Shown here piece by piece: positions 16,810 through 27,086 of a stretch of DNA of 64,000 nucleotides. Below the pieces are notes generated by a model, which had not been told where the DNA came from, did no database searches, and saw only the letters and a list, made by a program, of their open reading frames with translations. Numbering within the stretch: position 1 is the stretch's first letter; every line of letters starts with the position of its first letter. The position numbers were made by a program, and so were the translations under genes. Origin of the DNA: CAYVUV01 sp964455095 (GTDB lineage: Bacteria; Desulfobacterota; Binatia; HRBIN30; CADEER01); contig CAYVUV010000115.1 in assembly GCA_964455095.1 (NCBI GenBank), forward strand, positions 15,308 through 79,307, in the 5' to 3' direction.

Positions 16810-18534
16810 ATGGAGCAACGGCGGTTCCACAAGTGGGGCCATCTGCGCGTATGGGTCGCATGGATGGCCATGCTGATCGCCTTGGAATCGGCGGCCGCCG
16901 CCGTGACCTACACCTGGACCGGTGGAGGTGGGGCGAACACCAACTGGTCCAACACCTCCAACTGGGGTGGCACGGCGCCGGCCAACAATGAGACGGACGT
17001 CGGGTTCGTCTTCCCCGCGCTGAATGGTCCGTACGCCAGCCACAACGATCGGACCGGCCTCCAGGTGACGTCGCTCGACATCACGACGCAGCTCGGCGAT
17101 GGCGATTACCTGTTCACCGGCAACGCGATCACGGTGAGCGGTCAGGCGACGATGGCGAGCCCGGCCTCCGGCGACCCGAACCTCGTCTGGCAGATTCCGA
17201 TGGCGCTCGCTGGCGACTTCACCGTCAGCGCCTCGGGTCGGCAGACGCAGCTGCAGGGGGCGATCAACCTCGGCGACCACACGCTCGCGCTCGACGCGGC
17301 GGGCGACATCGTGCTCGCAGGCACGGTCGGCGGCAGTGGCAACCTGATCAAGAACAATGGTTCGGCCCTGACCATCACCGGCACGAACAGCTACACCGGC
17401 GCGACCATCGGCAACCGCGGGGCGCTCTACATTGCCAACGCGGCAGCCTTCGGCAGCACCGGCACGGGCACCACGTTCACCGGCGGTTTCCTCGGCTTCG
17501 TCCCCGGCAGTGCATTCACCGTCTCCGAACCGTTCGTGTTCGACGGCGGCGCCATCCTCGCCTACGGGACGCCGACGATGGCGGGGCTGGTGACGCTCAA
17601 CACGACGATCGACATCCAGGCCTTCGACGCGCTCGCGGCGCTAACCATCGCCGGCACCATCACCGGCCCCGGCGGGTTCAACAAGACCGGCCCGGGCCTG
17701 CTGGTCCTCAGTGCACCGGTCGATCCCTACGCAGGTGCAACCGCGGTCAACGGCGGCACGCTGCAACTCGATGCGGCCCTCACCAGCACCAACCCCGTCA
17801 CCGTGAGGAGCGGCGCCACATTGAAAGGCGACGGCGCCAGCCGCGGCACCATCGCGGTGCAGAACGGCGGCACGGTGGCGCCGGGCGCGAGCCCCGGCGG
17901 GATTTCCAGCTCGGGGTTGAGCCTGGCCGCCGGCGCAACCTTCGCCGCCGAGATCGACGGGCCAATCGTGCTCACCCAATACGACACGATCGCCGTGCGC
18001 GGTCCGGTCAGCCTCGCGGGCGCAACACTCGCGGTCGCACTGGGATTCACGCCGTCCGAGGGGCAGCTGTTTCGCCTGATCGCCCAGCTGCAGGACGACG
18101 CCGTCATGGGAACCTTCGCGGGCCTCGCCGAAGGCGCAACCTTCGAGGTCGGCGGTACGACGTTTGGCATCACCTACAAGGGCGGCGCGGGCAACGATGT
18201 GGTCCTCGTCGCCGCGCCGACGCAGACCCCCACCAGCACGCCGACAGAGATCGTACCGACCAACCCGCCGACCACCACCCCGACCGCGACGGTCGCGATC
18301 GCTCCAACGCCGACGGCCACCGCAGTGGCATCGGCCTGCACCGGGGACTGCGATGGCGACGGCACGGTGTCACTCAACGAGCTCGTGCTCGGTGTCAGCA
18401 TCGCGCTCGACGACAGGCGGAGAAATCTCTGCCCGCCGCTCGACGCCGACCGCGATGATCAGGTGACCATCGCGGAGGTGATCGCAGCGGTCGAAAATGC
18501 GTTGACCAGCTGTCTCAGCATCGAGCAACCATAG
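16810..18534 (+). CDS. Secreted beta-helix protein with autotransporter-type repeats and C-terminal dockerin-like module
   Basis: 574 residues. The signal segment is MAMLIALESAAAAV, preceded by a short basic N-terminus, so a start at an internal Met near residue 19 is possible. Residues 30-450 are Gly/Thr/Asn-rich with passenger-associated repeats such as GSGNLIKNNGSALTITGTN and GPGGFNKTGPGLLVLSAP, the signature of right-handed beta-helix autotransporter passengers. No C-terminal beta-barrel follows. A Thr/Pro linker (about 470-505) leads instead to the module CTGDCDGDGTVSLNELVLG...DADRDDQVTIAEVI...C. Secretion must therefore use another route. Function is unknown; adhesion or a matrix role is plausible. 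Confidence 0.83.
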   Translation: MEQRRFHKWGHLRVWVAWMAMLIALESAAAAVTYTWTGGGGANTNWSNTSNWGGTAPANNETDVGFVFPALNGPYASHNDRTGLQVTSLDITTQLGDGDYLFTGNAITVSGQATMASPASGDPNLVWQIPMALAGDFTVSASGRQTQLQGAINLGDHTLALDAAGDIVLAGTVGGSGNLIKNNGSALTITGTNSYTGATIGNRGALYIANAAAFGSTGTGTTFTGGFLGFVPGSAFTVSEPFVFDGGAILAYGTPTMAGLVTLNTTIDIQAFDALAALTIAGTITGPGGFNKTGPGLLVLSAPVDPYAGATAVNGGTLQLDAALTSTNPVTVRSGATLKGDGASRGTIAVQNGGTVAPGASPGGISSSGLSLAAGATFAAEIDGPIVLTQYDTIAVRGPVSLAGATLAVALGFTPSEGQLFRLIAQLQDDAVMGTFAGLAEGATFEVGGTTFGITYKGGAGNDVVLVAAPTQTPTSTPTEIVPTNPPTTTPTATVAIAPTPTATAVASACTGDCDGDGTVSLNELVLGVSIALDDRRRNLCPPLDADRDDQVTIAEVIAAVENALTSCLSIEQP

Positions 18535-18546
18535 GATACGAGCCGG

Positions 18547-19995
18547 TCAACTGCCGTTGGCCGTCTCGGCTCGCCGCGCGATCGCGCCGATCATGCGGCT
18601 GAAGACGAGGGCGTGCAGCGGGTAGACCCCGTACCAGTAGAGCAGGCCGGCGAGTCCGCTCGGGTGAAAGATCGCGGTCTGTCGGATGCGCGCGCCGCCC
18701 GGCGCGGGCTCCACTTCGAATTCCAGCCACGCCCGCCCGGGCACGCGCATCTCGGCGCGCAGGCGCAGGCGGCGCGGCGGGTCGTAGGCCTCGACGCGCC
18801 AGAAGTCGAGCGAGTCGCCGGCGCGCAGCTCGCGGTTGGCAGGCCGACCGCGCCGCAAGCCGACGCCGCCGGTGAGCAGATCGAGTCCGCCGCGCAGGCG
18901 CCAGAGGAAGTTCCACGCGTACCAGCCGTTGGCGCCGCCGATGCGCCGAATCGGCTCGAACGCCGCGCGCGGCGGCACGGCGACCACGCGCTCGCGCACG
19001 TCGAGCAGCCGGCCCCGCACGCTGATCCCGCCGAACGCGCCTGACGGCGCGCCGGAAGACGACAGCGCATCGAACCAGTGTGTGGCGGCGAATTCCCGAT
19101 CCTCGTTGCGCAGCGCCGCCGCGATGGCCGCCGCGACGCCCTGCGGCTCGACATCGAAGAACCGGCGTGCGCTGTCGTCGCGCACGACCGTGGGGTGGAC
19201 GATGCTCTCGATCAGCTTGCGGCCGACCCTTGCGTAGAGGGGCGTGACGAGACCGAGCCAGAGACTGCTCAGGCGCGGCGTCAGGACCGGCACCGGCACC
19301 ATCAGTCGGCGCAAGCCGCGCTGGCGCGCGTACTCCACCATCAGGTCGCGGTACGACACCTGGTCGGCGCCGCCGATCTCGAACACCTGGCTACCCGGCA
19401 GGGCGATCTCGATCGACTGCATCAGGTAGGCGAGCAGGTCCTGAATCGCAATCGGCTGCGACAGCACGCGCACCCAGCGCGGGGTGATCATCACCGGGAG
19501 ATGCTCGGTCAGTGAGCGCACCATCTCGAACGACAGACTGCCCGAGCCGATGACGATCGAGGCGCGCAGCTCGACGACCTCGACACCCGACTGGCGCAGC
19601 AGGTCGCCCACTTCGTGGCGGCTGCGCAGGTGGTCGGACAAGTCGCTGGCGTCTTCGCCGAGGCCGCCGAGGTAGACGATGCGGCGCACACCCGCCGCGC
19701 GCGCCGCGGCGCCGAAGTTGCGCGCCCCGATGCGGTCCTCCTCGACGAAGCTGTGCGCCGAGCCCATCGAGTGCACGAGGTAGAAGGCGGTGTCGACGCC
19801 GGCGAGGGCGGGCGCCAGCGACGGCGGGTCGAGGACGTCGCCGCCCACCACCTCCGTGCCGGCGGCGACGCGCGCGGCGAGGAATTCCGGATTGCGCGCC
19901 AGACAGCGCACCTGGTAGCCCGACGCCTCGAGCGCCGGCAGCAAGCGCCCACCGACGTATCCCGAAGCCCCGGTGAGAAGAATGCGGCGCGCCAC
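18547..19995 (-). CDS. SDR-type NAD(P)-binding protein with DUF2867-like C-terminus
   Basis: About 483 residues from GTG 19995, chosen because it directly precedes ARRILLTGASGYVGGRLLP, the Rossmann motif. An upstream start at 20136 would add 47 low-complexity residues. Residues 1-290 form an atypical SDR (NmrA/SDR_a5-like) with GASGYVG, YLVHSMG and a VYLGGLGED segment. Residues about 320-480 fit DUF2867: HWFDALSS near its start, WYAWNFLWRLRGGLD, DFWRVEAYDPPRRLRLRAEM, and a final hydrophobic GLLYWYGVYPLHALVFSRM. This two-domain architecture is common in actinobacteria and proteobacteria; the reaction is not established. It is divergent from the beta-propeller gene. Confidence 0.85.
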   Translation of the reverse strand: MARRILLTGASGYVGGRLLPALEASGYQVRCLARNPEFLAARVAAGTEVVGGDVLDPPSLAPALAGVDTAFYLVHSMGSAHSFVEEDRIGARNFGAAARAAGVRRIVYLGGLGEDASDLSDHLRSRHEVGDLLRQSGVEVVELRASIVIGSGSLSFEMVRSLTEHLPVMITPRWVRVLSQPIAIQDLLAYLMQSIEIALPGSQVFEIGGADQVSYRDLMVEYARQRGLRRLMVPVPVLTPRLSSLWLGLVTPLYARVGRKLIESIVHPTVVRDDSARRFFDVEPQGVAAAIAAALRNEDREFAATHWFDALSSSGAPSGAFGGISVRGRLLDVRERVVAVPPRAAFEPIRRIGGANGWYAWNFLWRLRGGLDLLTGGVGLRRGRPANRELRAGDSLDFWRVEAYDPPRRLRLRAEMRVPGRAWLEFEVEPAPGGARIRQTAIFHPSGLAGLLYWYGVYPLHALVFSRMIGAIARRAETANGS

Positions 19996-20136
19996 GAGCA
20001 GGAGTCTACTCGCGAATCGCCCCCCCGCAACGGAGGGGCGGCGCGCGAACGCACGGCCCTGCCTTCCCAGACTGGATAGGGCTCCTGAGGGGTTGTCCCT
20101 ATTGACTGCCAAGTCACCGCTGGCGATGGTGCGCAC

Positions 20137-21432
20137 ATGAAGAGACGCGTCCGTTGGAGTGGTCTGGCCGCCGTGGTCAACACGTTGCTGCTCTGCGCCC
20201 CAGCGGCGGGACAGCCAAGGGGGCCACTGGCCTACGCGAGCGCTGCAACCGGTCTGGCGATCATCGACACCGCGACCAACGGCGTGGTGGGCTCGATCCC
20301 GCTCGCAGAGCTGCCGTCGTTCATCTCCATCTCGCCGGACGGCACGCGCATCTACGCGACGTCCGAGAGCGCGTCGATCGCCGCGGTCGACACCGTGCAG
20401 AACGAACTGCTGACGGTGATCACCGGGACGCCCAAATACACCGGCGTGGCCTTCTCGCCCGACGGCAACACGGCCTACGCACTGCGCTACCTGGGCGACC
20501 CGGTCTCGAGCATTTCAATTGTCGACACGGCGACCAATGAGATCACCGGCGACATCCCCCTCTCCCAGGACATCTTTGCCCGCATGGCCGTCTCCCCGGA
20601 CGGCAAGACCGGCTACGTTCCGCGCAGCTTTTCCCTCGGCAATGCGCTCGACGTCACGGTCGTCGACCTCGAGCACAACGCGGTGGGCTCGCCGATCATC
20701 CTGCCCTGTGCAAGCGCCTCAATTGACCTGGCCTTCGCCAACGGCGGGCGGCGGCTCTACATTCCCGTTCTCGGCGGCGGGTGCCTCGGTGGCGGTGGCG
20801 GGGCCGCCGCCGCGCCGGCGGGATCGTGCACCGGGGATTGCAATGGCGATCGGGCCGTCACGATCGACGAGTTGATCTCCGGCGTGCAACTCGCGCTGAC
20901 AGGCCGCAGCGCCGGAGCGTGCGCCCGCTTCGATCCGAATGCCGACGACAGGGTTTCGATCGACGAGCTGGTGGAAGGAGTCGAACGCGCAGTGAACCGC
21001 TGCCCCGGCGCACCGCCACTCCCGGACGGTGACTTTGCCGCCATCATCGACACGCGCACCAACTCCGTGTTCGAACTGCTCGACTTCGGCAGTATCGGCA
21101 GCGGCGGGGCAGCCGCCGCAGGCCGGGCCGCGGGCGTGCCGACCGGCGACGGCCTCCCCGGTCTCGGCATCGAAGTATCCCCCGACGGGCGCTTTGCCTA
21201 CGTCACCAGCTGCGGCGATGGGCTGTGCGTGCTCGACACCGCTACCCAGAAGATCGTCGACACGGTGGCCATCCCCGGGTTCCCGTACAACATCGCGATC
21301 ACACCGGACGGACGCACGGGCTACGTTACCGACAACGGCGACGGCCCGATCACGATCGTAGACCTTGAACAGCGTGCCGTCGTCGGCACTATCGACCTCA
21401 GCGGGGCCCTCGACATCGTGGTGGCCCACTAG
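20137..21432 (+). CDS. Exported YVTN-type beta-propeller interrupted by a dockerin-like module
   Basis: 431 residues with a signal peptide ending CAPAAGQ. Repeats of the YVTN/surface-layer type (ISPDGTRIYATSESASIAAVDT, FSPDGNTAYALRY, VSPDGKTGYVPR) cover residues 30-220, and more blades follow at 330-431 (VSPDGRFAYVTSCGDGLCVLDT, ITPDGRTGYVTDNG). Between them, about residues 228-290, sits a complete dockerin-like module (CTGDCNGDRAVTIDELI...CARFDPNADDRVSIDELV...C), flanked by Gly/Ala-rich loops. An insertion between propeller blades is unusual; elsewhere in this window the module is terminal. Likely an extracellular binding or scaffold protein. Confidence 0.85.
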   Translation: MKRRVRWSGLAAVVNTLLLCAPAAGQPRGPLAYASAATGLAIIDTATNGVVGSIPLAELPSFISISPDGTRIYATSESASIAAVDTVQNELLTVITGTPKYTGVAFSPDGNTAYALRYLGDPVSSISIVDTATNEITGDIPLSQDIFARMAVSPDGKTGYVPRSFSLGNALDVTVVDLEHNAVGSPIILPCASASIDLAFANGGRRLYIPVLGGGCLGGGGGAAAAPAGSCTGDCNGDRAVTIDELISGVQLALTGRSAGACARFDPNADDRVSIDELVEGVERAVNRCPGAPPLPDGDFAAIIDTRTNSVFELLDFGSIGSGGAAAAGRAAGVPTGDGLPGLGIEVSPDGRFAYVTSCGDGLCVLDTATQKIVDTVAIPGFPYNIAITPDGRTGYVTDNGDGPITIVDLEQRAVVGTIDLSGALDIVVAH

Positions 21433-21434
21433 GC

Positions 21435-22247
21435 TCACAGCGCCGCACCGCAGCGCTTGCAGTAGCGCGCGTCCATGTCGTGGCCATCGACTCCACAGGC
21501 CGGACAGGCCTGCGTACTCACGTGGCGCTGCGCACTGGCGAGCTCGACGGAGACGATGCCGGTCGGGATGGCGATGATGGCGTAGCCGGTGATCATCAGC
21601 AACGAGGCCAGCATCTGTCCGGGGACCGTCCGGGGCGCGATGTCGCCGTACCCGACTGTCGTCAACGTCACGATCGCCCAGTAGATCGACTGCGGAATGC
21701 TGGTGAAGCCGTGCTCCTCGCCTTCGATGAGGTACATGAGCGCGCCGATGATGACGACGATCGTCGACACCGACCACAGAAACACGATGATCTTCGGGCG
21801 GCTGGCGCGCAGCGCGGCGGCCAGCACGTCGGCCTCGCCGACGTAGCGGGCGAGCTTGAAGACGCGAAACACGCGCAGCAGGCGCAGGGTGCGAACCGCC
21901 ATCAGCGAGTGGGCACCCGGGATCAGCAGGCTCAGATAGCTCGGCAGGATGGCGAGCAGGTCGACGAGGCCGAAGAAGCTGATCACGTACTGCATCGGCC
22001 GCCGCACGGCCACCAGGCGCAGCGCGTACTCGATGCTGAACAGCGCCGTGAAGGCCCACTCGATGAGACGTAGGTGCCGGCCGTAGTCGCTTCGCACCGC
22101 GGCGACGCTCTCCAGCAGCACCGCCAGTACGCTGATCAAGATGGCGGTCAGCAGGACGACATCGAAGGCCTTACCGGCCGGCGTATCCGCCTCGAAAATG
22201 ACCTCGTGCAACCGGGCCCGCCAACGGGCGTTCGGACGCTCAGCCAC
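21435..22247 (-). CDS. Voltage-gated potassium-channel-like protein with C-terminal zinc ribbon
   Basis: 271 residues from GTG 22247; the frame stays open far upstream, but that part is antisense to the activator gene. Six transmembrane segments are visible. S4 carries regularly spaced Arg/Lys (RTLRLLRVFRVFKLARY). The pore helix and filter read YWAIVTLTTVGYGDIAP, the K+ selectivity signature. The cytoplasmic tail ends with CPACGVDGHDMDARYCKRCG, a C-x-x-C...C-x-x-C zinc ribbon instead of the usual RCK domain. It is expected to be a tetrameric K+ channel of the Kv/KvAP type. The gene diverges from the sigma-54 activator. Confidence 0.9.
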   Translation of the reverse strand: MAERPNARWRARLHEVIFEADTPAGKAFDVVLLTAILISVLAVLLESVAAVRSDYGRHLRLIEWAFTALFSIEYALRLVAVRRPMQYVISFFGLVDLLAILPSYLSLLIPGAHSLMAVRTLRLLRVFRVFKLARYVGEADVLAAALRASRPKIIVFLWSVSTIVVIIGALMYLIEGEEHGFTSIPQSIYWAIVTLTTVGYGDIAPRTVPGQMLASLLMITGYAIIAIPTGIVSVELASAQRHVSTQACPACGVDGHDMDARYCKRCGAAL

Positions 22248-22310
22248 GGCGTTTGGCCATCTCGACAATGTCCCACACGCCGGCAGGGTACTATCATCCG
22301 GCGACAAAGT

Positions 22311-22325
22311 CCCCTGAGCCAGGGG
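22311..22325. promoter_or_regulatory. Short palindrome in channel/activator divergent region
   Basis: CCCCTG-AGC-CAGGGG is a perfect inverted repeat in the 186-base region between the divergent channel and activator genes. It could be an operator for either gene, with no factor assigned. Confidence 0.3.
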
Positions 22326-22433
22326 CCCTCCCGCACGCTCGCATGATTGTCGTCGCTGGGAGGCGCAAGGGCAGCGTGCAGGTCGGGCTTGACCGCCGCG
22401 TGCGACGCCGACTATCGACGCGGAGTGAATCGC

Positions 22434-24365
<1,932 letters not shown>

Positions 24366-24380
24366 CTCGTGAGTCGCGCC

Positions 24381-24409
24381 CCGAGATCTCGTGAGCAACG
24401 AGATCTCGG
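24381..24409. promoter_or_regulatory. Perfect 12-bp inverted repeat upstream of the OsmC gene
   Basis: CCGAGATCTCGT (24381-24392), loop GAGCA, ACGAGATCTCGG (24398-24409). It begins 16 bases after the activator stop and ends about 47 bases before a candidate -24 element. It could be a terminator hairpin (no T-run) or an upstream activator site for the sigma-54 regulator. Confidence 0.6.
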
Positions 24410-24439
24410 ACCACGCTGCGCGCCACGCCTTCGCGGCCG

Positions 24440-24470
24440 GGCGTTCTGAACGCCGTGGCACAGCGCTTGA
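24440..24470 (+). promoter_or_regulatory. Candidate sigma-54 promoter with adjoining palindrome
   Basis: TGGCAC (24456-24461), five bases, then TTGA (24467-24470) approximates the -24/-12 pattern TGGCAC-N5-TTGC; the last C is replaced by A. Directly upstream is the perfect palindrome GGCGTTC-T-GAACGCC (24440-24454). Placement between a sigma-54 activator gene and an OsmC gene raises its credibility; the imperfect -12 box lowers it. Confidence 0.45.
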
Positions 24471-24527
24471 GATGACCCTCCGGCAGGACGCGCAATTGAG
24501 CGCGACAACATACCGAGGAGGGATCAC

Positions 24528-25112
24528 ATGCAAGCACAGGCCAAAGTTGAAACGAGTCGGACGTTGAACGGGCTCGACACGACGCAGATGGTCGAGACGG
24601 TCGCGGCCATCAAGCGCCAGCCGAGCCTGGCGCGCTTCGAGTTCCGCGCCAGCAACGAGTGGATCAACGGCGGCGAGAACGTCTCGACGATCAAGGACTT
24701 CTACGGCGCCGGCAAGGAGGACACCTCGCGTGCGGTGCCCTTTGTCTTCACCAACGGCGAGCCGCCGGTGTTGCTCGGCGCCAACGAGGGCGCCAACCCC
24801 GTGGAGTTCCTGCTGCACGCGCTCGCCGGGTGCGTCACCACCACGTTCATCCTGCACGCCGCGGCGCGCGGCATCCGCATCACGTCGCTGTCGACCTCGC
24901 TGGCCGGCGATCTCGACCTGCGCGGTCTGCTCGACCTCGACGACTCCGTATCGCCCGGCTACGAGCAGATCCGCATCACCATGCACGTCACCGCCGACTG
25001 CAGCGACGCCGAGCTCGACGACCTGCTCGCCTTCGCCCAGCGCCACTCGCCGGTGTGCAACACCGTCTGCCGGCCGGTTCCGGTGGTGATCGAACGGGCA
25101 AAGGTAGCGTAG
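24528..25112 (+). CDS. OsmC/Ohr-family protein
   Basis: 194 residues; a strong AGGAGG lies six bases before ATG 24528. The family reduces organic or fatty-acid hydroperoxides using two Cys. Here the first is in ALAGCVTTTF (about residue 102), and the second is probably in the conserved C-terminal SPVCNTVC, just before RPVPVVIE. The upstream GANPVEFLLHALAGC segment is the typical OsmC core. An N-terminal extension of about 50 residues precedes the fold. It lies after the GAF-PAS sigma-54 activator and behind a candidate sigma-54 promoter, which suggests induced peroxide or thiol-stress defence. A pure binding role is possible, since not all OsmC proteins are peroxidases. Confidence 0.87.
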   Translation: MQAQAKVETSRTLNGLDTTQMVETVAAIKRQPSLARFEFRASNEWINGGENVSTIKDFYGAGKEDTSRAVPFVFTNGEPPVLLGANEGANPVEFLLHALAGCVTTTFILHAAARGIRITSLSTSLAGDLDLRGLLDLDDSVSPGYEQIRITMHVTADCSDAELDDLLAFAQRHSPVCNTVCRPVPVVIERAKVA

Positions 25113-25161
25113 GCGAGACAGGTCTCGACGGTCGAAGCGACATTCAATCACCCCCACCTCG

Positions 25162-25273
25162 ATCCTCCCCCGTCGAGGGGGGAGGCCGGAGACGGAAATC
25201 CTCCCCCGTCGAGGGGGGAGGCCGGAAGCCGAAAGCCTTCCCCCCTTGCGGGGGAAGGTTTGGATGGGGGGTA
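25162..25273. repeat. GC-rich repeat block with two 36-base direct copies
   Basis: A 36-base unit carrying CTCCCCCGTCGAGGGGGGAG is present twice in tandem (25162-25197 and 25198-25233, the second diverging near its end). A related hairpin CTTCCCCCCTTGCGGGGGAAG follows at 25237-25257. Outer CACCCCCACC and GGATGGGGGGT complement each other. It fills the gap between OsmC and xylA, which converge. Confidence 0.7.
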
Positions 25274-25318
25274 TTGAGACAACCGCGAAGCGCACCCAAG
25301 GTCTGAAGAGCTTTGTCC

Positions 25319-26635
25319 TCACGCCCGCCGGGCGACGAGATTCTCCAGCATCTCCTGGCGGCCCGAGCGCGGGCGCGGGTCGAGGCCGCGCGCGTCGACC
25401 AGGGCGGCAAGGTCGGCGAGGCTGTGTTGGCCTTTGAGAATGGCGCGGCCGAGCTCGCCGTCCCAGCCGGCGTAGCGCTCGGCGACATGCGCCGCGAGGC
25501 GCTGGTCCTCGATCAGTCGCGCGGCGTGCAGCAGTCCGCGCGCCAGCGTGTCGACGCCGCCGACGTGGGCGTGGAAGAGATCCTCGGGCGCCATGCTCTG
25601 GCGGCGCAACTTGGCGTCGAAGTTGAAACCGCCGGTGGTGAGTCCGCCGGCTTGCAGAATGACGTAGAGCGCCAGCGCCGCTTCGTCGGCGCTGTTGGGG
25701 AACTGGTCGGTGTCCCAGCCGAGCTGCGGGTCGCCGCGATTGATGTCGACGCTGCCGAGCAGATCGTGGGCGGCGGCGTAGGCAAGCTCGTGTTGAAAGC
25801 TGTGCCCGGCCAGCGTGGCGTGGTTGACCTCGATGTTGAGCTTGATGTCGCGCTCGAGCCCGAAGCTGCGCAGAAACGCGTGCACCGCCGCGGCGTCGCG
25901 GTCGTACTGGTGCTTGGTCGGCTCCATCGGCTTGGGCTCGATGAGAATGGTGCCGCCGAACCCGATTTTGTGCTTGTGCTCGACGACGAGCTGCATGAAG
26001 CGCCCGAGCTGCGCGGTCTCGCGGCGCAGGTCGGTGTTGAGCAGCGTGTCGTACCCTTCGCGGCCGCCCCACAGGACGTAGTTGGCGCCGCCGAGCCGGT
26101 GCGTAACCTCCAGCGCCTGCTTCACCTGCGCCGCGGCGTAGGCGAACACCTCGGGATCGGGATTGGTCGCCGCGCCGGCGGCGTAGCGCGGGTGGCTGAA
26201 CAGGTTGGCCGTGCCCCACAGGAGCTGGACGCCCGTCTGTGCCATCGCCGCAGCGATCTGATCGGCGATGCGGTCGAGGTTGGCGTTGCTCTCGGCCAGC
26301 GTCACACCCTCGGGCGCGACGTCGCGGTCGTGGAAGGTGAAGAACGGCGCGCCGAGCTTGGCGAAGAATTCGAACGCCACCTCGGTCTTGCGCGCCGCGA
26401 GCTGCATCGGCTCACCGGAGCCGAACCACGGGCGCTCGAAGACGTCGGCGCCGAACATGTCGGCGCCGGCCCAACAGAACGTGTGCCAGTAGCAGACGGC
26501 AAAGCGCAGATGGTCCTCCATGCGCTTGCCGAGCACGATGCGGTCGCGATTGTAGAAGCGGTAGGCGAACGGGTGGTCGCTCTCCGGTCCCTCGTACTCG
26601 ACGCGGTCGATGCCGGCGAAGAACGGTTCGGCCAT
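25319..26635 (-). CDS. xylA: Xylose isomerase
   Basis: 438 residues, the usual class II length. Family landmarks are FAVCYWHTFCWAGADMFG, FFTFHDRDVAPEG (catalytic His), LLWGTANLF, VLWGGREGYDTLLNTD and LIEPKPMEPTKHQYD, which carries a metal-binding Glu. The enzyme converts D-xylose to D-xylulose (and glucose to fructose) using divalent metal in the cytoplasm. The xylulokinase that would complete the pathway is about 18 kb away in another operon. No xylose transporter or regulator adjoins. Flanked by repeat blocks on both sides. Confidence 0.97.
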   Translation of the reverse strand: MAEPFFAGIDRVEYEGPESDHPFAYRFYNRDRIVLGKRMEDHLRFAVCYWHTFCWAGADMFGADVFERPWFGSGEPMQLAARKTEVAFEFFAKLGAPFFTFHDRDVAPEGVTLAESNANLDRIADQIAAAMAQTGVQLLWGTANLFSHPRYAAGAATNPDPEVFAYAAAQVKQALEVTHRLGGANYVLWGGREGYDTLLNTDLRRETAQLGRFMQLVVEHKHKIGFGGTILIEPKPMEPTKHQYDRDAAAVHAFLRSFGLERDIKLNIEVNHATLAGHSFQHELAYAAAHDLLGSVDINRGDPQLGWDTDQFPNSADEAALALYVILQAGGLTTGGFNFDAKLRRQSMAPEDLFHAHVGGVDTLARGLLHAARLIEDQRLAAHVAERYAGWDGELGRAILKGQHSLADLAALVDARGLDPRPRSGRQEMLENLVARRA

Positions 26636-27086
26636 CTAGCGATCGTCCCGCGTAAGCACTGCGCCGTCTCGCGCATGGGTTCCTTCTCCCGGATGGGAGA
26701 AGGTCAGGATGAGGGGGATGCGATTGATTGGCGAAGCCATCCCCAGCCTTGGTGGCTCCGTCACGGAAGAGAACTTCGTTGGTGGCCTTCGGCCCATTGA
26801 ATCCCCCTCACCTGGCTTTGCACAAAAACCTTTCACCCCCGATCGTGCCTCTCCCGTCGGGGTCGGAATCGGTATCGGCGTCGGAATCGATTCCTCTCCC
26901 AGGGATTCCGCGGTTCCTGGCGGATCGCATCGACACAGGCCGCAATTCATTTTGTTGCCCTCGATCCCGATTCCGATTCCGACCCCGACTCCGACCAGAG
27001 CGCCGTTCAACGGTGACTTTGTGTGCAAAGCCCCCTCACCTTAATCCTCTCCCATCCGGGAGAGGAAATGGGCAGCAGCCTCCCGC
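26636..27086. repeat. Nested repeat block (gene-free)
   Basis: This 451-base gap has no credible gene. Outer inverted arms are about 26682-26717 (CCTTCTCCCGGATGGGAGAA then GATGAGGGGG) and 27031-27066 (CCCCCTCACC then CCTCTCCCATCCGGGAGAGG). Inside lies a second inverted pair made of GTCGGAATCG-type units at 26859-26890 and 26962-26996. A partial CCCCCTCACCTGG arm at about 26807 suggests one element inserted into another. A copy of the inner element recurs at 63935-64000. Confidence 0.75.

Noticed and set aside
13358..16861. Very long minus-strand open frame opposite the P450 fusion and lipase genes
   Set aside because: It is antisense to two genes with clear domains, has no recognisable domain itself, and long antisense frames are expected at this GC content.
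26709..27044. Overlapping 110-130 residue frames in the repeat block
   Set aside because: They translate hexamer repeats (GIGIGI, PIPIPT) and carry no domain.
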